From Streptomyces griseus (lineage in GTDB: Bacteria > Actinomycetota > Actinomycetes > Streptomycetales > Streptomycetaceae), in the NCBI RefSeq assembly GCF_900460065.1, contig NZ_UAVD01000039.1, positions 1-64,000 on the forward strand: DNA of 64,000 nucleotides. Direction: 5' to 3'. Of this stretch, positions 15,978 to 24,654 are shown one piece after another. Position numbers and translations under genes: made by a program. The notes under the pieces are model-generated. The model was not told the DNA's origin, did no database searches, and saw only the letters and a list, made by a program, of their open reading frames with translations. Position 1 is the stretch's first letter. Every line of letters begins with the position of its first letter.

Positions 15978-17162
15978 ATGGCCCTTCGATCTTCTCGGGC
16001 GTCGGCTCCCGATGCGCTTTCCGCCTCCGCCTCGTCATCCGATTCATCGTCCACGTTCCCCTCTCCGCCACCGCCTTCGCCACCGTCGCTCGATCCGCTG
16101 TCGGTGGGGACGCCCGTACGGGCGCGACGCGCTTCCGGCACCCGCCCGAGCGGCCGGGCGGGCGTGGGCCCCGGCACACGTTCCGGTGGCCGACACGGCG
16201 GGCGGCTGTCCGCGAGGGGTCGTTCCGCCCGTGCCGCGGCGGCGGCGCGCCGTCGGGCGGACGCGCTGATGGCGGGCGTTCCCGGGCCCGGCGACCACAC
16301 GGTGCCCGCACCGGTACGCGAACCGGAGCCGGGGCCCATGCCCGGGCCCATGCCCGTCACCGAGCCCGTGCCTGCGTCGGCGGCTCCGGGGGCGGGGTCC
16401 GGGGACACGTCGAGAGCGGGCCGTCTCGTGTCGGCCGTTCGGGAGCGGCTGCCCCTGTGGGTGCGGCTGAGGTGCGGGATGGCGCCGCGCACGCCGGTGG
16501 TGCTCGGGCTGGTGCTGCTGGTCGCCGTGGGGGTCGCCGCGTTCCACTTCTGGTCGGTGCGCCCGCAGGCCGTGCGTGCACCGGAGCCGGTCGCGGACGA
16601 AGCGGCGGCGCCCGCGTTGCCACCGGATCCGTTACGGTCCGGGGGCCCCGGCCACGTCCCGCGCCCGACCGCGGGGTCGCCTCCGGACGAGGATGCGGTC
16701 GGGAGCGCGAGCGGGCAGATCGTCGTCGACGTGAGCGGCAAGGTGCGTCGGCCGGGGGTCCGTCGGCTGCCGGCGGGCTCGCGGGTGGCGGACGCGCTCG
16801 ACGCGGCCGGCGGTGTGCGCGCGGGCACGGACGTGACGGGACTCAATCGGGCGAGGGTCCTCATGGACGGCGAACAGGTCGTCGTCGGGCTACCGCTCGG
16901 CCCGCCGGTCTCCACGACGGCCGGAGGCGGGAGCGCCGGGGCCGGCGGACCGGGCGGCCCCGGGCCTTCGGCGCCGCTGAGCCTGAACACCGCGACCGCG
17001 GAGCAGTTGGAGACGCTGCCCGGGGTCGGGCCCGTGCTGGCCCAGCACATGATCGACTACCGCACGGAGAACAACGGATTCCGGTCCGTCGACGAGCTCC
17101 GGGAGGTCAACGGGATCGGCGACCGCCGCTTCGCCGACATCCACCCCCTCGTACGGCCATGA
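15978..17162 (+). CDS. comEA: ComEA-like DNA-binding membrane protein
   Basis: ComEA binds incoming double-stranded DNA in transformable bacteria. This 394-residue protein has a long Ser/Pro/Arg/Ala-rich N-terminus (about 170 residues, unusual for the family), one membrane span (VVLGLVLLVAVGVAAFHFW), an SLBB domain (IVVDVSGKVRRPGVRRLPAG ... NRARVLMDGEQVVV) and a C-terminal helix-hairpin-helix pair (LSLNTATAEQLETLPGVGPVLAQHMIDY split by HhH loops, then VNGIGDRRFADI). The stop overlaps the comEC start. TAACGT lies 8 nt before the ATG. Natural competence is not established in Streptomyces, so the role may be DNA scavenging or envelope-related. Confidence 0.88.
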   Translation: MALRSSRASAPDALSASASSSDSSSTFPSPPPPSPPSLDPLSVGTPVRARRASGTRPSGRAGVGPGTRSGGRHGGRLSARGRSARAAAAARRRADALMAGVPGPGDHTVPAPVREPEPGPMPGPMPVTEPVPASAAPGAGSGDTSRAGRLVSAVRERLPLWVRLRCGMAPRTPVVLGLVLLVAVGVAAFHFWSVRPQAVRAPEPVADEAAAPALPPDPLRSGGPGHVPRPTAGSPPDEDAVGSASGQIVVDVSGKVRRPGVRRLPAGSRVADALDAAGGVRAGTDVTGLNRARVLMDGEQVVVGLPLGPPVSTTAGGGSAGAGGPGGPGPSAPLSLNTATAEQLETLPGVGPVLAQHMIDYRTENNGFRSVDELREVNGIGDRRFADIHPLVRP

Positions 17163-19720
17163 GCGGCCCGGAGGCCCGGACCCGCGCCGTCCGGGACACG
17201 GACGACGCCGTGGGTGGCTCGCCGAGTGATCCGAGTGATCCGAGTGGACCGGGTGCGCGGGGTGCGCCGGGTGGGGCCGGCTCACGAGCGGAGGGGGCCA
17301 CGGATCTACGGCTCGTTCCGCCCGCCCTGGCGGTCTGGGGGGCCGCGGCGTGGGCGCTGGGAGTGCCGGGGACGTGGGTGGCCGCCGTGGCCGTCGCCTG
17401 TCTGGTTCCGGCGGTCGTCCTGCTGGTGGTGGCCTCGCGCACCTCGGGACGGGGGCGGCCGGCCGGACGGTCCCGGGCCGTCGCCGCCGGGGGAGCCGTC
17501 CTGCTGTGCGCGGCGGCGGGCGCGGCCGTGGCCGGACTCCACGGTGCCGATGTGCGACGCGGCCCCGTCCCCGCCCTGGCGGAGGAGTACGCGCGGATCG
17601 ACGCCGACGTAACGGTGACCTCGGATCCCCGGACGACCCGGCCGGCGGTACGGGGCAACCACAGCGCCCCGGCCCTGCTCCTGATCAACGCGGAGATCAT
17701 GGAGGTGCGGACGCCGGACGGCACGGGGGCCCGGGTCCGGACACCCGTGCTGCTCACGGTCGCGGCGGGCGACCACCGGGCGGACTGGCGGAAGCTGCTG
17801 CCGTCCACCCGGCTCCGGCTCGGCGGCAGGCTCTCGCCCCCCGCCCATGAGGGTGAGCGCCTGGCGGCGGTCCTCCGGGTGGACGACGCGGGCGCGCCCC
17901 GGATCATCGGCCGGCCGACGTGGATCCAGCGCACGGCCGGGGAGCTGCGCGCCGGGTTGCGTGAGGCGACGGACGATCTGGACGCGGACGCCCGTGCGCT
18001 GCTGCCGGGGCTGGTGGTCGGTGACACCTCCAGGGTGCCGCCCGAGCTCCACGACGCCTTCAAAGCGACCGATCTGACACACCTCCTCAGCGTTTCCGGG
18101 GCGAATCTGTCGATCATCCTCGTCCTCCTCGTCGGACCGCCGGGGTCGGCGCTGAGCGCGGAACGGAGAGGCCTGGCACCCCTGTTGGGGCTCTCCCTGC
18201 GAGGGACCGCGCTGATCGGCGGCGGGCTGACCCTCGCCTTCGTCGTCGTGTGCCGTCCGGAACCGAGCGTGCTGCGCGCGGCAGCCTGCGGACTCATCAC
18301 GCTGCTCGCGATCGGAACGGGGCGCCGGAGGTCCCTGATCCCCGCCCTGGCGGGAGCTGTCGTCCTCCTGGTCCTCTACGACCCCTGGCTCGCCCGGAGC
18401 TACGGCTTCCTGCTGTCGGTGCTCGCCACCGGTGCGCTGCTGACCCTGGCGCCGCGGTGGAGCGCCGCCCTGCGGGCGCGGCGGGTGCCGGGCAGGCTCG
18501 CCGAGGTGCTGGCCGCGGCGGCGGCAGCGCAGGCCGTGTGCGCACCCGTGGTGGTGGTCCTGGCCTCACGGGTCAGCCTGGTGGCGGTCCCGTGCAATCT
18601 GCTGGCGGAGTTCGCGGTGGCCCCCGCGACCGTGCTCGGGTTCGCGGCCCTCGCCGTCGCCCCGGTCGCCCCGCCGGCGGCCGAACTGCTGGCCGGGATC
18701 GCCGGCTGGCCGGTCGGGTGGATCGCCGCGGTCGCCCGCACGGGGGCGGGGCTCCCCGGGGCGGAGGCCCAGTGGCCCGGAGGGTGGTCCGGCGCGGCGC
18801 TGCTGGCCGGTCTCACGGTGTCGGTCGTGCTCCTGGCGCCGGGGCTGGCCCGCCGCCCCTGGATCTGCGCGGCCACCGGGCTGCTCCTCGTGCTGGCGGT
18901 CCTGAGACCCGTTCCGCTGACCCGGATCATGACCGGGTGGCCGCCGCCCGACTGGGCGTTCGCGCTCTGCGACGTGGGGCAGGGCGACGCGATGGTGCTC
19001 AGGGCGGGAGAGGGCACGGGGGTGGTCGTCGACGCCGGACCCGACCCCCGTGCGGTGGACCGGTGTCTGCGCGATCTCGCGGTGACCCGTGTCCCCCTCG
19101 TGGTCCTCACCCACTTCCACGCCGACCACGTGCGCGGTCTGCCCGGCGTGCTCCGGGGCAGGGCGGTGGGCGCGATCCAGACGACGAGCCTCGAAGTGCC
19201 TCCGGAACAGGCCGCGTTCGTGCGGCGGACAGCGGCCGCGGCGCGGGTTCCGACGATGCGGGCCGAGGCGGGCGAGCACCGCCGGGCGGGCCCGGTCGAC
19301 TGGCGGGTCCTCTGGCCGCGCCAAGGGCCCGGGGGAGCGGGCGCGCCGGTGCGGGAGCCGAACGACTCCAGCGTCACCCTGCGCGTACGGGCGGCCGGCG
19401 GACTGACGCTGCTGCTCCTGGGAGACCTCGAACCCCCGGCCCAACGGCAGTTGCTGCGCGGCCGGGAGGCTCCGGGGCGGGTGGACGTCCTCAAGGTGGC
19501 CCACCACGGCTCGGCGTTCCAGGACGCCGGGCTGCTCCACAGCGTACGGCCGAGGCTGGCGCTGATCTCCTGCGGCGCGGACAACCCGTACGGGCACCCC
19601 TCGGCCCGCACGGTGGGCGCCCTCACAGCGGCCGGGGCCCGGGTCCTGCGCACCGACACCGACGGGCCGATCGCGGTGGCGGGCGCGGGGAAGGAGTTGC
19701 GGGCGGCGGGCCGGTCATGA
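17159..19720 (+). CDS. comEC: ComEC/Rec2-family DNA transport protein with metallo-beta-lactamase domain
   Basis: Forms the inner-membrane channel for single-stranded DNA in competent bacteria. The 853-residue protein has N-terminal membrane segments, the Competence-domain core (LLPGLVVGDTSRVPPELHDAF, then LTHLLSVSGANLSIIL), many further spans, and a C-terminal metallo-beta-lactamase fold with DVGQGDAMVL and THFHADHVRGLPG (near residue 650), plus VAHHGSAFQD. The metal ligands look intact, suggesting nuclease activity. ATG 17159 overlaps the comEA TGA as ATGA, so the two are translationally coupled. The 3' end is 11 bp from the convergent oxidase gene. Confidence 0.92.
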   Translation: MSGPEARTRAVRDTDDAVGGSPSDPSDPSGPGARGAPGGAGSRAEGATDLRLVPPALAVWGAAAWALGVPGTWVAAVAVACLVPAVVLLVVASRTSGRGRPAGRSRAVAAGGAVLLCAAAGAAVAGLHGADVRRGPVPALAEEYARIDADVTVTSDPRTTRPAVRGNHSAPALLLINAEIMEVRTPDGTGARVRTPVLLTVAAGDHRADWRKLLPSTRLRLGGRLSPPAHEGERLAAVLRVDDAGAPRIIGRPTWIQRTAGELRAGLREATDDLDADARALLPGLVVGDTSRVPPELHDAFKATDLTHLLSVSGANLSIILVLLVGPPGSALSAERRGLAPLLGLSLRGTALIGGGLTLAFVVVCRPEPSVLRAAACGLITLLAIGTGRRRSLIPALAGAVVLLVLYDPWLARSYGFLLSVLATGALLTLAPRWSAALRARRVPGRLAEVLAAAAAAQAVCAPVVVVLASRVSLVAVPCNLLAEFAVAPATVLGFAALAVAPVAPPAAELLAGIAGWPVGWIAAVARTGAGLPGAEAQWPGGWSGAALLAGLTVSVVLLAPGLARRPWICAATGLLLVLAVLRPVPLTRIMTGWPPPDWAFALCDVGQGDAMVLRAGEGTGVVVDAGPDPRAVDRCLRDLAVTRVPLVVLTHFHADHVRGLPGVLRGRAVGAIQTTSLEVPPEQAAFVRRTAAAARVPTMRAEAGEHRRAGPVDWRVLWPRQGPGGAGAPVREPNDSSVTLRVRAAGGLTLLLLGDLEPPAQRQLLRGREAPGRVDVLKVAHHGSAFQDAGLLHSVRPRLALISCGADNPYGHPSARTVGALTAAGARVLRTDTDGPIAVAGAGKELRAAGRS

Positions 19721-19731
19721 CGGCGCCGGAG

Positions 19732-20190
19732 TCAGACCAGCCACGTTCCGTCGAGCATCAGGTCACGGTCGGCGAGTTCGTTCACCTCGCGCCAGGCGCG
19801 CACCGTGCGGGGGGTGACGTGCAGGAACACCCAGACGGGGACACGAGGGTCCCACCGGAGCTTCGCGGCGAAGGCCTTCCTCGTCGCGACGGGGAGGTCG
19901 GCCCCTTCCAGGATCGTCGCCCCGCCCTCGATCAGCACCACGTCACGGGTGTGGCCCAGGGTGAGACGGATCGGGCCGTTGGGCGTCACGTTGACGGCGG
20001 TGGGATTGGTCCGCCGGGTGGCCATGACCAGGGTGCCGGTCCCGTCGTCCCAGAGGAACGACAGCGGTACCAGCGTGGGCTCGCCGTCCGCGGAGGCCGT
20101 CGCCACCCACGCGTCCTCGTCCTGCCGCAGACGGTCCAGGGTGTCCTGCTTGCGCTGCTCCCGGCTGCGCGCGGGATCGGGTTCGGTCAT
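19732..20190 (-). CDS. Pyridoxamine-5'-phosphate-oxidase-fold protein (flavin or F420 binding)
   Basis: A 152-residue split-barrel protein. The opening helix (REQRKQDTLDRLRQDED) leads into WVATASADGEPTLVPLSFLWD, then LVMATRRTNPTAVNVTPNGPIRLTLG, the usual pattern of the PNPOx-like superfamily that binds FMN, heme or F420. The substrate is not identifiable. The start at 20190 follows TAGTCT by 7 nt on the minus strand, with no ribosome-binding site. It converges with comEC. Confidence 0.8.
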   Translation of the reverse strand: MTEPDPARSREQRKQDTLDRLRQDEDAWVATASADGEPTLVPLSFLWDDGTGTLVMATRRTNPTAVNVTPNGPIRLTLGHTRDVVLIEGGATILEGADLPVATRKAFAAKLRWDPRVPVWVFLHVTPRTVRAWREVNELADRDLMLDGTWLV

Positions 20191-20322
20191 GCCCGTCAGA
20201 CTAGAGCGCGATCACCGTGCCACGCCTCGGACGAGAGGCCTCGGCCGGGAGTCCTAGGACCACTCCTGGACCCGTGGCAGGACTGGTGGTCGTGGGGCGG
20301 GAGCGGGGCGCAGACTGGGCTC

Positions 20323-21189
20323 ATGACCCCGCAGACACCCACGACGTCCGGAGCCTTCGTCCCGGGACCCGACGACGGCGTGACCGCTGCCGCCGTCGAC
20401 GCCTATCTCGCCCGGATCGGCGCGGACCGTCCGACGCGGGCCGACATCGAGGCGCTGCGCGACCTCCAGCACCGGCACCTGCTCGCCGTGCCCTTCGAGA
20501 ACCTCTCGGTCCATCTCGGCGAGGACATCGTGCTGGAGGAGCGGGCGCTCGTGGCCAAGGTGACCGGCGGGCGCGGCGGCTTCTGCTACGAACTGAACGG
20601 CGCTTTCGGGGCGTTGCTGCGTGCCCTCGGCTTCCGGGTGACCCTGCTCCAGGCCCGCGTCTTCGGGGACGGCGGCCGTCTGGGCATCCCGTACGACCAC
20701 ATGGCACTGCGGGTGGAAACCGTGGACGGCACGGGGCCCTGGCTGGCGGACGTCGGGTTCGGCGACAACGCGCTGTGGCCGCTGGCGCTCGACGACCGGG
20801 CGGACCAGGAGGATCCCCGGGGTGTGTTCCGGCTCCGTCAGGCGCCGCAGGGGGACCTGGACCTGCTGCGCGGCGGCTCACGGCAGTTCCGGCTCGATCC
20901 GAGGCCGCGGACGCTGCCGGAGTTCCGGGGAGGGGCCTGGTACCACCGCACCTCGCCGGACTCGCACTTCACCCGCTCGTTGGTGTGCTCCCGGTTCACG
21001 GAGACCGGGCGGGTGACGTTGAGCGGGCGGACCCTGGTCACCACGGTCGGCGGGGACCAGCACCGTACGGAACTGGTCACGGACGAGGAGGTGCTCGCCG
21101 CCTACCGGGACCACTTCGGGGTGCGGCTCTCCCGGGTCCCCCGGCTCCGGGAGGCGCTCGTGTCGCAGGGGCCCGACGCCGGCCGGTGA
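20323..21189 (+). CDS. Arylamine N-acetyltransferase
   Basis: Transfers acetyl from acetyl-CoA to arylamines; in actinomycetes relatives can also close amide bonds in secondary metabolism. The catalytic triad is visible: Cys in GGRGGFCYELNG (about residue 88), His in YDHMALRV (about 126) and Asp in LADVGFGDN (about 141). HLLAVPFENLSVHLG is the typical N-terminal signature. The 288-residue length is normal. A much longer open frame extends upstream through comEC on the same strand but is only a shadow. CAGACT lies 6 nt before the ATG. Confidence 0.93.
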   Translation: MTPQTPTTSGAFVPGPDDGVTAAAVDAYLARIGADRPTRADIEALRDLQHRHLLAVPFENLSVHLGEDIVLEERALVAKVTGGRGGFCYELNGAFGALLRALGFRVTLLQARVFGDGGRLGIPYDHMALRVETVDGTGPWLADVGFGDNALWPLALDDRADQEDPRGVFRLRQAPQGDLDLLRGGSRQFRLDPRPRTLPEFRGGAWYHRTSPDSHFTRSLVCSRFTETGRVTLSGRTLVTTVGGDQHRTELVTDEEVLAAYRDHFGVRLSRVPRLREALVSQGPDAGR

Positions 21190-21544
21190 CGCGCGAACGC
21201 CTTGGGCGGACACGGGGGAGGAGCGTGGCGGACGCACGTCGGCGGCGGACGAAGCGGACGGGCGTGGCGGGAGTGCCGGGCGGCTGATCCGGACGAGCGG
21301 AACTCGCCATTCGGACCTTCGGTGACACCTGCGCACAGGTCGTCGCAGCTCCGCTCACCTCGGCCTAGGTCCGTACACCTCATTACACCCTGTGGCAGCT
21401 CTGTACAAGACCCTCCGAGCTGCTCCGTTTGCCTCGAACGCCGCAACAGTGATCGAATGCATGCTCGTCGGCGGGCCGCTGATCCGACAAAGACGTCCAC
21501 CTGTCAGGGCCCGAAGCGCGCAGCGCCCCTGGGGGTACGTAGAG
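21190..21544. other. Gene-free stretch upstream of the YceI gene
   Basis: This 355-bp stretch is less GC-rich than its surroundings around 21360-21440. It contains an inverted repeat ACCTG-CGCA-CAGGT and clustered TACACCT, TACACC and TGTACA words near 21370-21405, which may be promoter or operator sequence. I see no convincing gene. An open frame from GTG 21392 continues into the YceI gene but reads poorly as protein. Confidence 0.4.
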
Positions 21545-22426
21545 ATGTTCGGCCGTTGGCTGGGAAACAGAGGCCAGGCGGGTGGGCGCGGTGGGGCCCT
21601 CGCCGGATTCCGGATGCCCCGTACCGCGGGCGTGCTCAACTGCCGGGTGCTGGACCCGGTCAACGAACCGGTGTTGCAGGCCGAGTTCGTCGTGACCGAC
21701 AGCGCGGGCCGCAAGGTGGTCGGCGGTGAGACAGACCCCTTCGGCAGCGTTCTCGCCACGGTTCCGGCGGGCGATTACCGGCTGGCGATCACGGCCGAGG
21801 GCTTCAACCCGTTCCACGGAGCGGTGACGGTGGCCGAGGGGGCGCACGCCACCCTGGGCGATGTGACCCTCCAGGTGGCGCAGCCGCCGCAGCTGCCCGA
21901 CCCCGGCGACTGGGACATCGAGCCGAACCACTCGCAGATCGGTTTCACCGCCCGCCACATCGGGCTGGCGCGCATCCACGGCAGGTTCAACACCTTCGCC
22001 GGGGCGGTCCGGATCGCCGACCGCATGGAGGACTCCGCCATGCACGTGATCATCGACGCGGCCTCGATCGACACCAATGTGCAGATGCGCGACGACCACC
22101 TGCGCTCCGGAGACTTCCTCGACGTCGGCCGCTACCCGACGCTGGAGTTCTACAGCGAGCGCTTCGTCCACCGGGGCGGCAACCGGTGGGGTGTCACCGG
22201 TGCGCTGACCCTGCACGGCGTCAGCCGCACCGTGACGCTGGACACCCAGTACCTCGGTATCGGCAACGGGCTGGAGGGCGAGACGCGTGCCGCCTGCCGG
22301 GCCACCACCGAACTGCACCGCGAGGACTTCACCCTCACCTGGCAGACCATGCTGGCGCGCGGGATCGCCGTGGTGGGGCCGAGCATCGTGATCGACCTGG
22401 ACATCCAGATCGTGCCCAAGGGCTGA
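21545..22426 (+). CDS. YceI-family lipid-binding-fold protein with N-terminal carboxypeptidase-regulatory-like domain
   Basis: YceI proteins are lipocalin-like barrels that bind isoprenoid-type lipids. In this 293-residue protein residues ~20-105 look like a transthyretin-like beta domain (GVLNCRVLDPVNEPVLQAEFV ... TVPAGDYRLAITAEGF split), and residues ~115-290 are the YceI domain (WDIEPNHSQIGFTARHIG, RIHGRFNTFAGAV, DDHLRSGDFLDVGRYPTLEF). There is no signal peptide, which is unusual for YceI outside actinobacteria, so it may be cytoplasmic. ATG 21545 gives a sensible N-terminus; an in-frame GTG at 21392 adds residues that do not resemble the family. Confidence 0.85.
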   Translation: MFGRWLGNRGQAGGRGGALAGFRMPRTAGVLNCRVLDPVNEPVLQAEFVVTDSAGRKVVGGETDPFGSVLATVPAGDYRLAITAEGFNPFHGAVTVAEGAHATLGDVTLQVAQPPQLPDPGDWDIEPNHSQIGFTARHIGLARIHGRFNTFAGAVRIADRMEDSAMHVIIDAASIDTNVQMRDDHLRSGDFLDVGRYPTLEFYSERFVHRGGNRWGVTGALTLHGVSRTVTLDTQYLGIGNGLEGETRAACRATTELHREDFTLTWQTMLARGIAVVGPSIVIDLDIQIVPKG

Positions 22427-22513
22427 GCCGTCCCCCAGTGGCCGCACGGCCGGGCCGGTACCGAGGCCCGAGGTCCGAGTGGACCGGTACCGGGAACCCG
22501 GTCCGGCCGGTCG

Positions 22514-22759
22514 TCACGGCTTCTCCAGCCAGCCCTCGTACTCCTCCGCGAACGCGTCGAGCGCGGCCGGGTCCAGCCGCCCGGCCGCGTCCTCCACGAC
22601 CACCAGCCACTGGGCGTCCTCGGCGTCGTCCTCGCCGGCCAGCGCGTCCCGTACGAGCTGAGGCTCCTCGGCGACCCCGAAGCGGTCCGCCAGCTCCTCG
22701 GCCACCTCCTCCGCGGCGTCGCGGTCGGGCAGCACCAGTACATGTCTCACATCGCTCAC
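22514..22759 (-). CDS. Small acidic hypothetical protein (81 aa)
   Basis: Function unknown. It is a strongly acidic helix/strand protein: VRHVLVLPDRDAAEEVAEELADRFG, then WLVVVEDAAGRLDPAALDAF. The pattern resembles a small ferredoxin-fold protein. The start is GTG 22759, with GAGAAT 6 nt before it on the minus strand and no ribosome-binding site. It is divergent from holA with 86 bp between starts. Confidence 0.7.
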   Translation of the reverse strand: MSDVRHVLVLPDRDAAEEVAEELADRFGVAEEPQLVRDALAGEDDAEDAQWLVVVEDAAGRLDPAALDAFAEEYEGWLEKP

Positions 22760-22845
22760 CCGGTCATTCTCCGGTACGGGACGAGGTGGCCGGGGCTGTC
22801 CGGGACCGTCCGGGCTGTCAGTGGGGCGTGGGATGCTGGACCGCG

Positions 22846-23832
22846 ATGGCCACCAGGAAGAATTCCACCGACGATCCGCTCGCGCCCCTCACTCTCGCCG
22901 TGGGCCAGGAGGACCTCCTCCTGGACCGTGCGGTGCAGCAGGTGGTGGCGGCCGCGCGTGCTGCCGACGCCGACACGGACGTACGTGATCTGGCGTCCGA
23001 CCAGTTGCAGCCCGGCACGCTCGCCGAGCTCACCAGCCCCTCGCTCTTCGCCGAGCGCAAGGTCGTGATCGTGCGCAACGCGCAGGACCTCTCGGCCGAC
23101 ACGGTCAAGGACGTCAAGGCGTATCTCGGCGCACCGGTCGAGGAGATCACGCTCGTCCTGCTGCACGCGGGCGGCGCCAAGGGCAAGGGGCTGCTGGACG
23201 CGGCGCGGAAGGCCGGGGCGCGGGAGGTCGCCTGCCCGAAGACCACCAAGCCGGCCGAGCGGCTCTCGTTCGTACGGTCGGAGTTCCGGACCCACGGGCG
23301 GTCCGCGACGCCGGAGGCATGCCAGGCGCTGGTCGACTCCATCGGCAGCGATCTGCGGGAGCTGGCGAGCGCGGTGTCCCAGCTGATCGCGGACGTCGAG
23401 GGCACGATCGACGAGGCGGTCGTCGGGCGCTATTACACCGGGCGGGCCGAGGCCTCCTCGTTCACCGTCGCCGACCGGGCGGTCGAGGGACGGGCGGCGG
23501 AGGCGCTGGAGGCGCTGCGGTGGTCGTTGTCGACGGGGGTCCCGCCCGTCCTGATCACCAGTGCGCTGGCGCAGGGCGTGCGGGCGATCGGGAAGCTGTC
23601 CTCCGCGAGGGGCGGGCGGCCGGCCGATCTCGCCCGGGAGCTGGGTATGCCGCCGTGGAAGATCGACCGGGTGCGGCAGCAGATGCGGGGATGGACGCCG
23701 GACGGGGTCGCGGTGGCCCTGCGGGCCGTGGCCGCGGCGGACGCGGGGGTGAAGGGCGGGGGGGACGACCCCGAGTACGCCCTGGAGAAGGCCGTCGTCG
23801 TCGTTGCCCGGGCCGCGCGGGCGGGGCGGTAG
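22846..23832 (+). CDS. holA: DNA polymerase III, delta subunit
   Basis: Delta opens the beta sliding clamp within the clamp loader. The 328-residue protein has the family layout: LTLAVGQEDLLLDRAVQQVV at the N-terminus, SLFAERKVVIVRNAQDL, LHAGGAKGKGLLDAARKAG and the C-terminal collar-domain sequence EALRWSLSTGVPPVLITSALAQ split, AIGKLSSARGG, and ELGMPPWKIDRVRQQMRGW. The start ATG 22846 gives MATRKNSTDDPL; GATGCT lies 8 nt upstream and there is no ribosome-binding site. A hairpin region separates it from the convergent rpsT. Confidence 0.92.
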   Translation: MATRKNSTDDPLAPLTLAVGQEDLLLDRAVQQVVAAARAADADTDVRDLASDQLQPGTLAELTSPSLFAERKVVIVRNAQDLSADTVKDVKAYLGAPVEEITLVLLHAGGAKGKGLLDAARKAGAREVACPKTTKPAERLSFVRSEFRTHGRSATPEACQALVDSIGSDLRELASAVSQLIADVEGTIDEAVVGRYYTGRAEASSFTVADRAVEGRAAEALEALRWSLSTGVPPVLITSALAQGVRAIGKLSSARGGRPADLARELGMPPWKIDRVRQQMRGWTPDGVAVALRAVAAADAGVKGGGDDPEYALEKAVVVVARAARAGR

Positions 23833-23920
23833 GCCTCCCGGCCGGTGCGGTGCGACTCCGGGCCGGTGCGGTGGGCGGGTCCGCCGTGGCGTGCGGGCCC
23901 TCGTGCGATCACCGGTTCCG

Positions 23921-23943
23921 TCCTCAAGCGCCGGACGGGCTGG
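23921..23943. repeat. Possible dispersed Streptomyces intergenic repeat
   Basis: The word CTCAAGCGCCGGACGGGCTG recurs, in my memory, in many intergenic regions of Streptomyces genomes. Only one copy is in this window. Confidence 0.4.
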
Positions 23944-23990
23944 GTGGTGGTCCGGGTCGGCCGGGATGGCCCGGACGCGCCTTGTACGCG

Positions 23991-24039
23991 CGGAAGCCCC
24001 GGTGCGCCGACCTGGGGAGATCCGCGCCCGGGGCTTCCG
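23991..24039. terminator. Bidirectional hairpin between holA and rpsT
   Basis: CGGAAGCCCCGG (23991-24002) pairs perfectly with CCGGGGCTTCCG (24028-24039) over a 25-nt loop. The genes on both sides converge on it. Confidence 0.6.
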
Positions 24040-24172
24040 GGTCATGCTGGGGTGCGCCGCACCCGCGTGGCGAACGCAGGTTCGGTGTGCGGCGCGGGGT
24101 GCCGGTCAGGGGCGGGAGAGAGGGCCCGCTGGTCCGTCCCGGCGATCACATCAGTGAGCTTCGGGAAGAAGC

Positions 24173-24439
24173 TCAGGCCTGCAGGGAGGCAACCTTGGAC
24201 GCCAGCGCCGACTTCTTGTTGGCGGCGGCGTTCTTGTGGATGACACCCTTCGAGACGGCCTTGTCGAGCTGACGGGAGGCGTCGCGGACGGCCGTGGTGG
24301 CCTTCTCGACGTCACCCGCGACGACGGCCTCGCGGGCCTTGCGGATCGCGGTCTTGAGCGACGACTTGACGGCCTTGTTGCGCAGGCGCGCCTTCTCGTT
24401 GGTCTTGTTCCGCTTGATCTGGGACTTGATGTTCGCCAC
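24173..24439 (-). CDS. rpsT: 30S ribosomal protein S20
   Basis: Primary 16S rRNA-binding protein of the small subunit. The 88-residue sequence is classic: MANIKSQIKRNKTNEKARLR, KSSLKTAIRKAREAV, and GVIHKNAAANKKSALA near the end. It is highly basic. The ATG at 24439 has AAGG about 9 nt upstream. It stands alone, divergent from lepA, which is the usual actinobacterial arrangement (holA, rpsT, lepA). Confidence 0.98.
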   Translation of the reverse strand: MANIKSQIKRNKTNEKARLRNKAVKSSLKTAIRKAREAVVAGDVEKATTAVRDASRQLDKAVSKGVIHKNAAANKKSALASKVASLQA

Positions 24440-24515
24440 GAAAGAGCCTTTTCAGGTTCGTTGGATCTTCTGGGTGAGCCCCGCCGCTCGTGAGAGCCAC
24501 GAGGCACAGCTGTCC

Positions 24516-24552
24516 ACGGTAGCAGTCACCCTCCGACCGGCCCAAACCGGTC
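24516..24552 (-). promoter_or_regulatory. rpsT promoter with a dyad over the -35 box
   Basis: On the minus strand TTGGGC (24545-24540), an 18-bp spacer and TACCGT (24521-24516). CGACCGG and CCGGTCG form an inverted repeat (24534-24553) that covers the -35 hexamer, a possible operator. Confidence 0.5.
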
Positions 24553-24654
24553 GCTGCCCCGCAGGCGTGGGACGATGGAGCCTACGTATCGATCCGACCG
24601 ACCCGACATCGACCCGAGACACGGCGTTCGGCGTCTCAAGAATCAGGACCCTGC

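Larger units (their letters stand above)
23833..24172. other. Gene-free stretch between holA and rpsT
   Basis: The 340-bp gap holds a repeated GGCCGGTGCGGTG word near its start, the dispersed-repeat-like word at 23921-23943, and the hairpin at 23991-24039. The remainder is GC-rich sequence without a supported gene. Confidence 0.6.

Noticed and set aside
15866..17158. In-frame extension of comEC upstream to 15866
   Set aside because: It overlaps comEA entirely in another frame; the ATGA start at 17159 is the natural one.
18250..20322. Upstream extension of the arylamine acetyltransferase through comEC
   Set aside because: The extension is antisense-free but out of frame with comEC and low-complexity; ATG 20323 gives a normal family N-terminus.
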